Shown one piece after another: positions 53,877-64,000 of a DNA stretch of 64,000 nt. Source of the DNA: Acidobacteriota bacterium (lineage in GTDB: Bacteria > Acidobacteriota > Terriglobia > Acidiferrales > UBA7541); assembly GCA_013289825.1 (NCBI GenBank), contig JABCZF010000023.1:1-64000 (forward strand). The letters run 5' to 3'. The first letter of the stretch is position 1; the number at the start of each line of letters is the position of its first letter. A model generated the notes under the pieces. The model saw nothing but the letters and a program-made list of their open reading frames with translations. It was not told the DNA's origin and ran no database searches. The translations under genes were made by a program, and so were the position numbers.

Positions 53877-54070
53877 TTCCGGCTCCATTCGCTGCACGCA
53901 AACGCCGTTCACGCTGCGATTTCGACCGTTCGCTGCGCCTATAAGTCATTTAAGCTCAATGTGTTGATTCTTCAGGCCCGGCGATGGTACTTTTGAATGG
54001 TTAATCCAACGCACAGGCGCATAGCCTACCGGGCCGCTGGGCCGCCGCGGTTCACGAAGGAGAATGTCTT

Positions 54071-55261
54071 TTGAGCGAAGCCTTACGCAACTTTCTTTTC
54101 ACCTCGGAGTCCGTGACTGAAGGCCACCCCGACAAGATTGCCGACCAGATTTCCGATGCGGTTCTCGACGAAGTCCTCAGGCAGGACTCCAAGGGGCGCG
54201 TTGCCTGCGAAACCCTGGTCACCACGGGCCTCGCTGTTATCGCCGGCGAAATCACCACCTCCGCGCACATCGAATACGACAAGCTGGTCCGCGACACCAT
54301 CCGCGGCGTCGGCTACGACCGCGCGAAATACGGCTACGATGCCGAAACATGCGCCGTCATGTGCACCGTTAAGCGCCAATCGCCGGACATCGCCATGGGC
54401 GTCGATACCGGCGGCGCCGGGGATCAGGGCCTGATGTTCGGTTTCGCCTGCGATGAAACCGAAGAACTGATGCCCATGCCCATCCAACTCGCCCACCGCC
54501 TCACGCAGCGCCTCACCGATGTTCGCAAATCCAGCAAAGTTGATTTTCTCCGGCCTGACGGCAAGTCCCAAGTGACCATCGAGTATCGCGACAGCCGCCC
54601 TGTTCGCGTCGATACCGTGGTTATCTCCTCGCAACACAGCGAAAAGGTTTCCAACGCCGATCTCCGCGACGCCATCGCCGAGCATGTCATCCGTCCGATC
54701 ATTCCGGCGGCGATGCTCGACAACAAAACCAAATATCACATCAATCCTACCGGCCGCTTTGTCATCGGCGGGCCGATGGGCGATGCCGGTTTGACCGGCC
54801 GCAAAATTATCGTGGATACGTACGGCGGCTACAGCCGTCACGGCGGCGGCGCTTTCTCCGGCAAGGATCCCTCGAAGGTGGACCGTTCCGCCTGCTACAT
54901 GGCGCGCAACATCGCCAAGAACGTCGTTCGGGCGGGGCTGGCGCGCAAGGTCGAAGTTCAGCTCGCCTATGCGATCGGAGTTGCCGAGCCCGTCTCCGTC
55001 ATGGCCGAAACATTCGGCACAGCGGCTGTTTCCGACGAGAAAATCACGGCGCTCATCCGCGAATACTTCCCGTTGACGCCCAAGGGCATCATCGAAGCAC
55101 TCGATCTTCGCCGCCCGATCTACAAGGACACCGCCGCTTATGGACACTTCGGACGCAGCGGACCGAGCTTCACCTGGGAGCGCACCGACCGTGCGGATGC
55201 TCTTCGCAAAGCGGCGGGCCTCGGAACAGCGGCTACCGTGGAAGCAGCCGCACACCGCTAG
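54071..55261 (+). CDS. metK: S-adenosylmethionine synthetase
   Basis: Makes SAM from methionine and ATP. The 396-aa length is normal. Signature blocks are [20 protein letters not shown], the hexapeptide-type [12 protein letters not shown], and [20 protein letters not shown]. The start is a TTG at 54,071 with AAGGAG 8-13 bases upstream; it gives the expected N-terminus. The ahcY gene follows after 95 bases, so SAM synthesis and removal of its product are linked. No SAM riboswitch is recognised in the 194-base leader; a weak TTGATT-18-TACTTT promoter lies at 53,964-53,993. Confidence 0.96.
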   Translation: MSEALRNFLFTSESVTEGHPDKIADQISDAVLDEVLRQDSKGRVACETLVTTGLAVIAGEITTSAHIEYDKLVRDTIRGVGYDRAKYGYDAETCAVMCTVKRQSPDIAMGVDTGGAGDQGLMFGFACDETEELMPMPIQLAHRLTQRLTDVRKSSKVDFLRPDGKSQVTIEYRDSRPVRVDTVVISSQHSEKVSNADLRDAIAEHVIRPIIPAAMLDNKTKYHINPTGRFVIGGPMGDAGLTGRKIIVDTYGGYSRHGGGAFSGKDPSKVDRSACYMARNIAKNVVRAGLARKVEVQLAYAIGVAEPVSVMAETFGTAAVSDEKITALIREYFPLTPKGIIEALDLRRPIYKDTAAYGHFGRSGPSFTWERTDRADALRKAAGLGTAATVEAAAHR

Positions 55262-55338
55262 GGCATAATCTAGAGAAGCTGGCGCCTGCGCCGGAGTCTC
55301 GTTTTTTTCCTGCGGAGTCAATTCGCCGCGCAAAATAG

Positions 55339-56631
<1,293 letters not shown>

Positions 56632-56774
56632 GAAGGGCAGACACTCTCGCCGGTCCACGTGTCTTTCACCGCGGTTCGCTGGGACTGGCAGTCTTGGCTG
56701 TCCTGCTGTCCTTGGTTCGGGGCGCAATAGGCTGCGCCCCCTTTTCCTGTAAACTTATTTCGGTTTCAGCTTTC

Positions 56775-58235
56775 ATGTGGGATCTCTCGACTAACGCGCT
56801 CGACACCGCCCGCCTCCGAGGCGCGACGTACGCCGACGTCCGCATGATGCATTTGCGCCAGCGCGACCTAACCACCAAAAACGGCCAAGTAGGAACGCTC
56901 GCACAATCCGAATCAATCGGCATCGGCGTTCGCGTCCTGGCGAGTGGTGCCTGGGGCTTCGCGTCCACTGACCGGCTCACCCGCGAAAGCGTATCCGCCT
57001 GCGCCGCACAAGCCGTCTCCATCGCCAAAGCCTCCGCGTTAGCCAAGCGCGGAGACGTGGTCATGGTCCCGGAAGATGCCTACATCGACAGCTGGCAGAG
57101 TCCGTTTCGCAAAGATCCGTTCGAACTCCCGCTGGAAAACCAGCTCGCTCTTCTGCTCGCCGCAGACGCCGAAATGCGCCGCGTCAAAGGGGTCACTCTC
57201 ACCGAAACCGGCATGCAATTTCGCAAAATTGATTCCTGGTTTGCGTCCAGCATCGGCTCGCGCATTCATCAGCGGAAGCTCATCACTGGTTGCGGCATTG
57301 CCGCCACTTTCTTTCAAGGCGAAGAAATTCAGAAACGATCCTATCCCAACAGTTTCGGCGGCCAGCACGCACTAGAGGGCTATGAGCTGGTCGAGTCTCT
57401 CGAACTCCTGAAGCATGCTTCGCGCGTGGGCGAAGAAGCCTCCGCTTTGCGTTCCGCGGCGCAATGTCCGGAGAAAACTGGAACGCTTATTCTCGGTGGC
57501 AGCCAACTCGGCCTGCAGATTCATGAATCCGTCGGGCATCCCATCGAACTCGATCGCGTGCTCGGACAGGAAGCCAATTTCGCCGGCACAAGCTTTCTCA
57601 CGCTCGATCAGCTGAACAAGTTGCGCTACGGTTCGGACATCGTGAACGTCGTCGCCGACGCGCGCCTTGAGCACGGCCCGGGCCTCGGAACGTTCGCCTA
57701 CGACGATGAGGGAGTCCCCGCACAGTCGACGGACATCATCAAGGACGGCCAGTTCCGCGGCTATCTCTCGAGTCGCGAAACCGCGTACCTTATCGGCCTC
57801 CCGCGCTCTTCCGGGACCATGCGCACCGAAAGCTGGAACCGCCTGCCGATCATTCGCATGACCAATATCAGCCTTAACCCAGGCAAGTGGGGCTTTGAGG
57901 ATCTGATCGCCGACACAGACGACGGAATTCTGATGGAAACAAACCGCTCGTGGTCCATCGATGACCGCCGCTACCAGTTTCAGTTTTCGACCGAACTCGG
58001 CTGGGAGATCAAGGGCGGCAAAAAGACGCGCATGCTGAAAAATCCCAGCTACAGCGGAATCACCACCGAGTTCTGGAATTCCTGCGATGCGATTTGCTCG
58101 CGGAATCACTGGACGCTCTGGGGCACGCCGAACTGTGGCAAGGGGCAGCCCATGCAAACCATGGGCACCGGACACGGCGCGGCCCCCGCGCGATTCCGCA
58201 ACGTCAAAATCGGCTCAGCCTTTTCAAATCAATGA
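56775..58235 (+). CDS. tldD: TldD family metalloprotease subunit
   Basis: The zinc-bearing subunit of the TldD/TldE peptidase, 486 aa. The catalytic HExxxH motif is visible as IHESVGHPIELDR, and the C-terminal Cys zinc ligand is probably in CGKGQPMQTMGTG. TldD/E pairs trim unfolded and small modified peptides, including leader peptides of RiPPs and CcdA-type antitoxin. No RiPP precursor is seen nearby. The ATG at 56,775 precedes MWDLSTNALDTARLRG, the usual start. The stop overlaps tldE (ATGA). Confidence 0.92.
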   Translation: MWDLSTNALDTARLRGATYADVRMMHLRQRDLTTKNGQVGTLAQSESIGIGVRVLASGAWGFASTDRLTRESVSACAAQAVSIAKASALAKRGDVVMVPEDAYIDSWQSPFRKDPFELPLENQLALLLAADAEMRRVKGVTLTETGMQFRKIDSWFASSIGSRIHQRKLITGCGIAATFFQGEEIQKRSYPNSFGGQHALEGYELVESLELLKHASRVGEEASALRSAAQCPEKTGTLILGGSQLGLQIHESVGHPIELDRVLGQEANFAGTSFLTLDQLNKLRYGSDIVNVVADARLEHGPGLGTFAYDDEGVPAQSTDIIKDGQFRGYLSSRETAYLIGLPRSSGTMRTESWNRLPIIRMTNISLNPGKWGFEDLIADTDDGILMETNRSWSIDDRRYQFQFSTELGWEIKGGKKTRMLKNPSYSGITTEFWNSCDAICSRNHWTLWGTPNCGKGQPMQTMGTGHGAAPARFRNVKIGSAFSNQ

Positions 58236-59638
58236 GCGCCGCCCGCAAGTTCGCTAAGTCCTCGGCAGGAAAGAGCGCGGTGTCCTCCGTCGAATTGTTC
58301 CCCGAACACGAATTGCGCCGCATCATCGATGCAGTTCTTCGCCTCGCCAAATCCACCGGCGCCGATGAAACCGAAGTCCACGTCGACGAGACCGCCGACT
58401 CCCTCACGCGCTTCGCCAACAACGCCATCCACCAAAACGTTGCCGAGCATGGCCTGAACGTTTCGATTCGCACCGTTGTCGACAGCCGCACCGCGCGCGC
58501 CACGACGAATCGTGTCGACGAGGATTCCCTCCGCGCCGCAATCGAAGCCTCTCTCTCCCTGGCGCACAGCCAACCCAAGGATCCCCATCTGCTTCCCCTC
58601 CCCGGCAAACAGCGCTACCAGAAAGTGAGTCGCTTCGTGAAACAGACCGCCGCGCTAACACCCGAAGCGCGTGCCCGCGCCGTCCGCCTCGCCTGTGATC
58701 TAGCCATCCAGAACGGCCAGGTTGCCGCCGGCATTTTCGCCAGCGGCCTGCAACAATCCGCCATGGGCAATTCGCGCGGACTTTTCGCCGCCTACCGCGA
58801 GACCCACGCCGAATTTTCCATCACCATGCAGGAAAATCCCGCCGCAAGCTGGGCCAAAGCGAACGCCGCCAGCGTCCGGGATTTTGATCCGCAAAAACTC
58901 GCCCAGCGCGCCAGCGAAAAAGCGCACCTGGCGGTTGACGCCCGCGAGCTTTCGCCCGGCCGCTACACCGCGATTCTCGAGCCAGCCGCCGTGCTCGATC
59001 TCGTCGGTTTCCTCTTTTACGACTTTTCCGCCACCGCTCTAGAAGACAAGCGTTCCTGCCTCAACGACCGCATGGGCAAGCCTCTGTTCGGCAAAAACAT
59101 CTCCATCACGGATGACGCCTACCACCCGCTGCAACTCGGCGCGCCTTTTGACGGCGAAGGCATGCCGCGCCAGCAGGTACTGCTGGTCGATCGAGGCGTG
59201 CCAAAAAATCTCGTCTTCGCCCGCAGCACCGCCAAGTCCGCCGGCAAAAAACCCACCGGCCACGGCTTCGCTCTCCCCAACGAGTATGGCGAAGCCCCCA
59301 TGAACCTTGTTTTCGCGGGCGGCGATTCCTCCCTGGAAAAAATGGTCGCCTCCACGGACCGCGGCTTGCTTGTAACCCGCCTGTGGTACATCCGCGAAGT
59401 CGATCCCTACGAAAAAGTCATGACCGGGATGACTCGCGACGGCCTTTTCCTGGTAGAAAACGGCAAAGTCACCAGCGCCGTCCGCAATTTCCGCTTCAAT
59501 CAGTCCATTCTCGAGCTGCTTCGCAACGTCGAGCAACTCGGCCCCGCCGTCCGCGCCACCGGCGAAGAAGCCTTCGAAATGGTCGTCCCGGCGATGAAGG
59601 TTCGCGGCTTCCACTGTTCGGAAGTTACAAAGTTTTAA
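58232..59638 (+). CDS. tldE: TldE/PmbA family subunit
   Basis: Non-catalytic partner of TldD, 468 aa. It shares the fold but lacks the HExxxH site, showing instead RYTAILEPAAVLDLVGFLFY. TldE is needed for the heterodimer to work. It overlaps tldD by 4 bases, so the two are co-translated. Motifs such as STGADETEVHVDETADSLTR and FANNAIHQNVAEHGLNVSIR at the N-terminus fit the family. Confidence 0.92.
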   Translation: MSAARKFAKSSAGKSAVSSVELFPEHELRRIIDAVLRLAKSTGADETEVHVDETADSLTRFANNAIHQNVAEHGLNVSIRTVVDSRTARATTNRVDEDSLRAAIEASLSLAHSQPKDPHLLPLPGKQRYQKVSRFVKQTAALTPEARARAVRLACDLAIQNGQVAAGIFASGLQQSAMGNSRGLFAAYRETHAEFSITMQENPAASWAKANAASVRDFDPQKLAQRASEKAHLAVDARELSPGRYTAILEPAAVLDLVGFLFYDFSATALEDKRSCLNDRMGKPLFGKNISITDDAYHPLQLGAPFDGEGMPRQQVLLVDRGVPKNLVFARSTAKSAGKKPTGHGFALPNEYGEAPMNLVFAGGDSSLEKMVASTDRGLLVTRLWYIREVDPYEKVMTGMTRDGLFLVENGKVTSAVRNFRFNQSILELLRNVEQLGPAVRATGEEAFEMVVPAMKVRGFHCSEVTKF

Positions 59639-59734
59639 TAATCCACATGTTAGAATCTCCTCCCCCATAAAACCGATTTGATAGATGCAAATTCTGCGTT
59701 GTACATCCGCACGTCAGCAGCTTAATAAACAGGT

Positions 59735-62700
59735 ATGTACCGACGGTGCGTGCCAGCCCACAGCGTTCGGCACCCAAACTGGGGCCACCCCGACCACGAT
59801 GCCTGTGGCACGGGCTTTGTGGCGCGCCTCGGAGGGCCCGCCAGCCATGAAATCGTCGACATTGCCCTTACCGCTCTCGAACGCCTGACCCACCGCGGTG
59901 GCGTCGATGCCGACGGCGCCAGCGGCGACGGCGCCGGGTTGCTGACTTCCCTCCCTGAAGCCTTTTTCCGGGCCCGCGCAGGAGAGCAGGGAATTGATCT
60001 CCCAGAAGTATTCGGCTTAGGCTTCGCGTTTTTTCCAGCTGCTTCAGCGGCGGACGCCAAAGCCGCGGTGGAAGCCGCCGCTGACACCGAACGCCTTCGC
60101 ATCCTCGGCTGGCGCCGCGTCCCCACCAATACGAACGCTCTCGGCAGCCGTGCTCTGGAAACGATGCCCGAGATCTGGCAGTTTTTCGTTGCGCCGTTTC
60201 ATGCCTCGCGTGGCGTAGCCCGCTTCGAGTGGAAGCTGGCTATCCTCCGCAAGCGCGCCGAATCGCTTCTACCGGATCGCTGTTATCTCTGTTCGCTTTC
60301 CTCGCAAACGGTGGTTTATAAGGGCCTCCTCACGCCCTGGCAATTCCCGCAATTTTACGAAGATCTGCGCGACGCTACCTTTGCCACAACCTTCGCCATC
60401 TTCCACCAGCGCTATTCCACAAACACGCAACCCTCCTGGCATCTCGCTCAACCGTTCCGCCACGTGGCCCACAACGGGGAGATCAACACCATTGTCTCCA
60501 ACCGCCGCTGGCTGCGCGCCAAGCAGCGCGAACTTCGCGCCCGCTTGACCGTGGGCTCCTGGTTCACGCCGCTTGAAGAAAAAGTCAGCGATTCCGCCAG
60601 CTTCGATAACGCCTTCGAGCTGAAACTCCTTGAGGGTTTCGGTACCGATGAAGCCATGCTTACCATGGTTCCTCCAGCGTTTGAAAACGACCCGCTCCTC
60701 TCCCGGGACATCCGCGCCGCTTTAACCTCGCTCTCGCAGCAAAGCGAGCCGTGGGACGGTCCCGCCGCGCTAATTTTCTCCGACGGCCAATTCGTCGGCG
60801 CAAAGCTCGACCGCAACGGCCTCCGCCCGCTCCGTTACACGCTCACGCACGACGGTCTTCTGATCGCCGGCTCCGAAACGGGCCTGATCGACCTCGAGGA
60901 ATCCCGCATCGCGGAACGCCAGCGACTGGGACCCGGCGAAATGATTCTCGCCAATCCGGCCACCGGCCTTTTCCTCCGCTGGCGCGAAATCTTGAAGCGC
61001 CTGGCCATGCATCAAGCGCGCAACGCCATGCCCCCGCCGCGGCGCCTGGCGTTCTCCGCAGCGACACACTCTCCAAGCACGAGCGAGCCCAAGCGCATCG
61101 CCGCTGCCGCTGGCTGGACCGAAGATCAATTCAAAACTCTCTTCTCCGCGTTGACCCACGGCAAAGAAGCCGACTGGAGCATGGGAGACGACGCCCCACC
61201 CGCTTTTCTCTCAACTCTCCCTCGAACACTTTGGGACTACTTCAAGCAGCGTTTCGCGCAAGTCACGAATCCCCCGATCGATCCGCTCCGCGAAACTCAC
61301 GTGATGTCGTTAGACGTGCATCTCAAGGACGGCGTGACGCTCTCCGGCCCTCTGCTTGACGCCGGACAGCTCGCCGAACTCTCCGAATTCTTCGGCCCCG
61401 TTCATCGCATCGACATGACTTTCTCTTCCGCCCTGGGAGTCCCGGGCGCGCGCTGCAGTGTTGCTCAGCTATCCTCTACCCCTCTGAGTAGCAGCGGACG
61501 CCCGGGACTCCTCCTCCTTTCCGATCGCGGCATCAACGCGGAAAACGCCGCTCTTCCCGCGCTACTGGCCACCGCCGCCGTCTGGAAAGCGATGGTTCGC
61601 GAGGGTCTTTGGGACTTGCCGCTAGTCGTCGAATCCGCGCAAGTCTTCGACACGCATCACGTAGCGCTCCTAGTCGCCGCCGGTGCCAGCGCTGTAGTCC
61701 CCTATCTCGCCGACGAATTTGCGGAATCGCTTGAGCCCGGGGGCGCCGACCGCATGCGCACCGCCATCACCGCGGGCCTGCGAAAAGTTCTCGCCCGCAT
61801 GGGTGTCTCCACCCTGGCGAGTTATCGCAACAGCCAGCTCTTCGAAATCGTCGGCCTCTCCGAAGACCTGTGCGCCGACTTCTTCGAGGACGCCGCCGAT
61901 TACCCCGGCTCAAAAACTCTCGACGATCTCTTCGCGGATTATGTGCGCATGCATGCCGCGGCATTTTCGTGCGAATCCGCTGAACTTGCCGACGCGGGAC
62001 TCTACCGTTTCCGCAAAGGCGCCGAACTTCACGCGACGTCTCCGGAAGTCGTTCGCCGCATGCACGCCCACATCCGCGCCCCCGAAGCCGGAAAATTCGC
62101 GGCCTTCGAAGAACTAGCCGAGCACCAGGGCACCGTGTTTCTTCGCGATTTGCTAGAGACCGTTCCCGGCACCCCTGTTCCCATCGAGGAGGTGGAATCC
62201 ACCGACACGATTCTCCGCCGCTGCAGCACGCAAGCAATGTCCCTCGGCTCGCTGAGCCCGGAAGCCCACCGCACGTTGGCGCTGGCCATGAACATGATCG
62301 GCGGCCGCAGCAATACCGGCGAAGGCGGCGAGGATCCCAACACCTATCGCTTCGAGCCCGCCGCAGCAAATAAAATCAAACAAGTGGCCTCCGGCCGCTT
62401 CGGCGTCACTGCCGACTATCTGGTCCACGCCGAGGAACTTGAAATCAAAATGGCGCAAGGCTCCAAGCCTGGCGAAGGCGGCCAGCTCCCCGCGCGCAAA
62501 GTCACTGAATACATCGCGCGCATTCGACACGCAACTCCCGGCACGCCCCTCATTTCGCCTCCGCCGCACCACGACATTTACAGCATTGAAGACCTCGCCC
62601 AGCTCATCCACGACTTGCGAGCCGTCAATCCCAGCGCGCGCATTGGCGTCAAACTGGTTTCCGGCGCGGGCGTAGGAATCATTGCCGCAGGAGTCGCCAA

Positions 62701-64000
62701 AGCAGGCGCCGACGTCATCACCATCAGCGGCCACAACGGCGGCACCGGCTCCTCGCCGCTCACTTCCATCAAAAACACCGGCTTACCCTGGGAAATCGGC
62801 CTCCGCGAAACGCACGACACGCTCGTCCGCGCCGGACTCCGCTCGCGCGTGTCTCTGCGCGTAGACGGCGGGCTGAAATTTTCGCGCGACATCATCGTGG
62901 CCGCACTGTTTGGCGCCGACGAGTTCGGTTTCGGCACCGCCTCGCTCCTGGCCATCGGCTGCGTCATGGCCCGGCAATGCCATCTCAACACCTGCCCCGT
63001 GGGCATCGCCACGCAAGACGAAAAGCTTCGCACCCGCTTTACGGGAAAGCCGGAAATGGTCGCTGCCTATTTCCGCTCTCTCGCCGAAGAAGTCCGCAAT
63101 CGTCTCGCCCAACTCGGCGCCCGCTCTCTCAGCGAGCTCACCGGTTGGTACGACCGCCTCTGCGCGCGTTCCGGCATGGACCCGCTGCTGATCGTTCCTA
63201 TGTCCGAGTCCGGCCGCGTCGCTCCTCATCAATCTCCCGTGCTGCACGCCGCCGCACGCGAGGACGCCCTGCACTTCAGCGCCGGCTTCGAGCTCCAAAC
63301 AGAACCCGAGGCCATCCAGAATTCCGACCGCAGCGTGGGCGCCGGCATGAGCGGAGAACTGATGCGCCGCCGCCGTCCGGGCAGCCAACACAGCCCGCTA
63401 GCCCAGGAAATAACGAAGGAATTCCACGGCTGCGCAGGACAAAGCTTCGGCGCATTCCTAGCCGATGGAATCACTCTGGTGCTTTCCGGCGAAGCCAACG
63501 ACTATGTCGGCAAAGGACTCTCCGGAGGAACCATCGCCATAGCCGCCAGCTCCGCCGCCTCTCGCCGAGGCGACGTTCTCGCCGGCAACACCGTTCTCTA
63601 TGGCGCCACGTCAGGCCAGCTCTTCGTAGCCGGCCGCGCCGGTGAGCGCTTTGCCGTCCGCAACAGCGGCGCGCTGGCGGTCGTCGAAGGCGTCGGCCAG
63701 CACGGCTGCGAATACATGACCGGCGGCGTGGTCTTAGTCCTCGGCCCGCTAGGCCTGAATTTCGGCTCCGGCATGACCGGCGGCCTCTCCTACGTTCTGC
63801 GCGGGGAAGCCGACGAAGTCATTCACCGCGATTTCGTGGCCCTCTCCGAGATCGATGCCCAAGAAGAAGCCTGGCTGCGCGCCGTCCTCGAAGAACACCT
63901 GCGTCTCACCGCCAGCCCGCGTGCCTCGCGCCTGCTTTCGCGTCGCGGCGTGCTTCCGTTCCTGCGGGTCCAGCCCGTTCATTTCCAGGGCACTCTCGAA
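59735..64000 (+). CDS. gltB: Glutamate synthase large subunit, 3' end cut by window
   Basis: Makes glutamate from glutamine and 2-oxoglutarate. The 1422 codons seen lack the last part of about 1500. An N-terminal propeptide ends at Cys24 (DHDACGTGFVA), the nucleophile of the class II glutamine amidotransferase; other domain blocks are YSTNTQPSWHLAQPFRHVAH and AHNGEINT. The central and FMN domains have GEGGEDPNTYRF and KPGEGGQLPARKVTEYIARI. The 3Fe-4S Cys cluster is CVMARQCHLNTCPVG. The C-terminal beta-helix begins around ITLVLSGEANDYVGKGLSGG. The ATG at 59,735 gives the normal propeptide. The small subunit would be expected downstream of the window. Confidence 0.95.
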   Translation, partial: MYRRCVPAHSVRHPNWGHPDHDACGTGFVARLGGPASHEIVDIALTALERLTHRGGVDADGASGDGAGLLTSLPEAFFRARAGEQGIDLPEVFGLGFAFFPAASAADAKAAVEAAADTERLRILGWRRVPTNTNALGSRALETMPEIWQFFVAPFHASRGVARFEWKLAILRKRAESLLPDRCYLCSLSSQTVVYKGLLTPWQFPQFYEDLRDATFATTFAIFHQRYSTNTQPSWHLAQPFRHVAHNGEINTIVSNRRWLRAKQRELRARLTVGSWFTPLEEKVSDSASFDNAFELKLLEGFGTDEAMLTMVPPAFENDPLLSRDIRAALTSLSQQSEPWDGPAALIFSDGQFVGAKLDRNGLRPLRYTLTHDGLLIAGSETGLIDLEESRIAERQRLGPGEMILANPATGLFLRWREILKRLAMHQARNAMPPPRRLAFSAATHSPSTSEPKRIAAAAGWTEDQFKTLFSALTHGKEADWSMGDDAPPAFLSTLPRTLWDYFKQRFAQVTNPPIDPLRETHVMSLDVHLKDGVTLSGPLLDAGQLAELSEFFGPVHRIDMTFSSALGVPGARCSVAQLSSTPLSSSGRPGLLLLSDRGINAENAALPALLATAAVWKAMVREGLWDLPLVVESAQVFDTHHVALLVAAGASAVVPYLADEFAESLEPGGADRMRTAITAGLRKVLARMGVSTLASYRNSQLFEIVGLSEDLCADFFEDAADYPGSKTLDDLFADYVRMHAAAFSCESAELADAGLYRFRKGAELHATSPEVVRRMHAHIRAPEAGKFAAFEELAEHQGTVFLRDLLETVPGTPVPIEEVESTDTILRRCSTQAMSLGSLSPEAHRTLALAMNMIGGRSNTGEGGEDPNTYRFEPAAANKIKQVASGRFGVTADYLVHAEELEIKMAQGSKPGEGGQLPARKVTEYIARIRHATPGTPLISPPPHHDIYSIEDLAQLIHDLRAVNPSARIGVKLVSGAGVGIIAAGVAKAGADVITISGHNGGTGSSPLTSIKNTGLPWEIGLRETHDTLVRAGLRSRVSLRVDGGLKFSRDIIVAALFGADEFGFGTASLLAIGCVMARQCHLNTCPVGIATQDEKLRTRFTGKPEMVAAYFRSLAEEVRNRLAQLGARSLSELTGWYDRLCARSGMDPLLIVPMSESGRVAPHQSPVLHAAAREDALHFSAGFELQTEPEAIQNSDRSVGAGMSGELMRRRRPGSQHSPLAQEITKEFHGCAGQSFGAFLADGITLVLSGEANDYVGKGLSGGTIAIAASSAASRRGDVLAGNTVLYGATSGQLFVAGRAGERFAVRNSGALAVVEGVGQHGCEYMTGGVVLVLGPLGLNFGSGMTGGLSYVLRGEADEVIHRDFVALSEIDAQEEAWLRAVLEEHLRLTASPRASRLLSRRGVLPFLRVQPVHFQGTLE

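Noticed and set aside
53877..54070. Possible SAM riboswitch before metK
   Set aside because: None of the conserved SAM-I, SAM-II or SAM-IV features was found; only GC-rich inverted stretches.

Overview
The window is about 64 kb of high-GC bacterial chromosome. The gene set fits an Acidobacteriota genome (Terriglobia-like), although no rRNA or other marker confirms this: paired MdtB/MdtC-type RND pumps, a CadC-type winged-helix/TPR regulator, many TPR proteins, a PQQ dehydrogenase beside a diheme cytochrome, PilZ proteins, TldD/TldE, an archaeal-type ProS and a frameshifted prfB. This taxonomic call is inference from gene content and style, not from a search.

Layout. 1-0.7 kb: an IS200/IS605-type transposase. 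0.8-8.5 kb: an mdtABC-like efflux operon. 8.6-12.9 kb: a hypothetical protein, the membrane ferritin/iron exporter MbfA, IS200/IS605 debris, a LuxR-type regulator with a degenerate receiver, and a PilZ-like protein. 12,958-21,417: an integrative element bounded by a 22-bp direct repeat. 21.4-29.7 kb: TPR protein, DUF2252 protein, glyA, a broken AHSA1 gene, a class C beta-lactamase-like hydrolase, a secreted protein and a CadC-like regulator. 29.7-33.9 kb: diheme cytochrome c, PQQ dehydrogenase and a Tat-exported multicopper oxidase, a likely periplasmic oxidation module. 33.9-39 kb: envelope glycosylation genes including a dead FkbM methyltransferase. 39-53.9 kb: proS, PBP1A, TPR proteins, a Crp/Fnr regulator, PilZ, then nfeD-slipin-SPOR-lnt-prfB. 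54-64 kb: metK-ahcY (methyl cycle), tldD-tldE, and gltB, which runs off the end.

The most interesting region is the 8.46-kb element. It sits in the terminator between two convergent chromosomal genes, a pilZ-like gene and a TPR gene, and its attachment core is the terminator hairpin itself. It carries a tyrosine integrase, a small HTH gene, an AlpA/excisionase-like gene, a DUF3987-type ATPase followed directly by an iteron-like cluster of a GGTGACACTT decamer, a series of tiny zinc-ribbon proteins, an XkdF-like prohead protease without any portal, terminase or major capsid gene, and an AP2-domain protein. Five 19-bp sites built as two direct octamers (consensus GTTSTACC, 3-bp spacer) lie in gaps between genes at roughly 2-kb intervals, four of them just before gene blocks and one at the right end. 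The arrangement resembles a phage satellite (PICI- or P4-like) with its own island-wide operator set. That reading is inference; the repeats themselves are directly visible.
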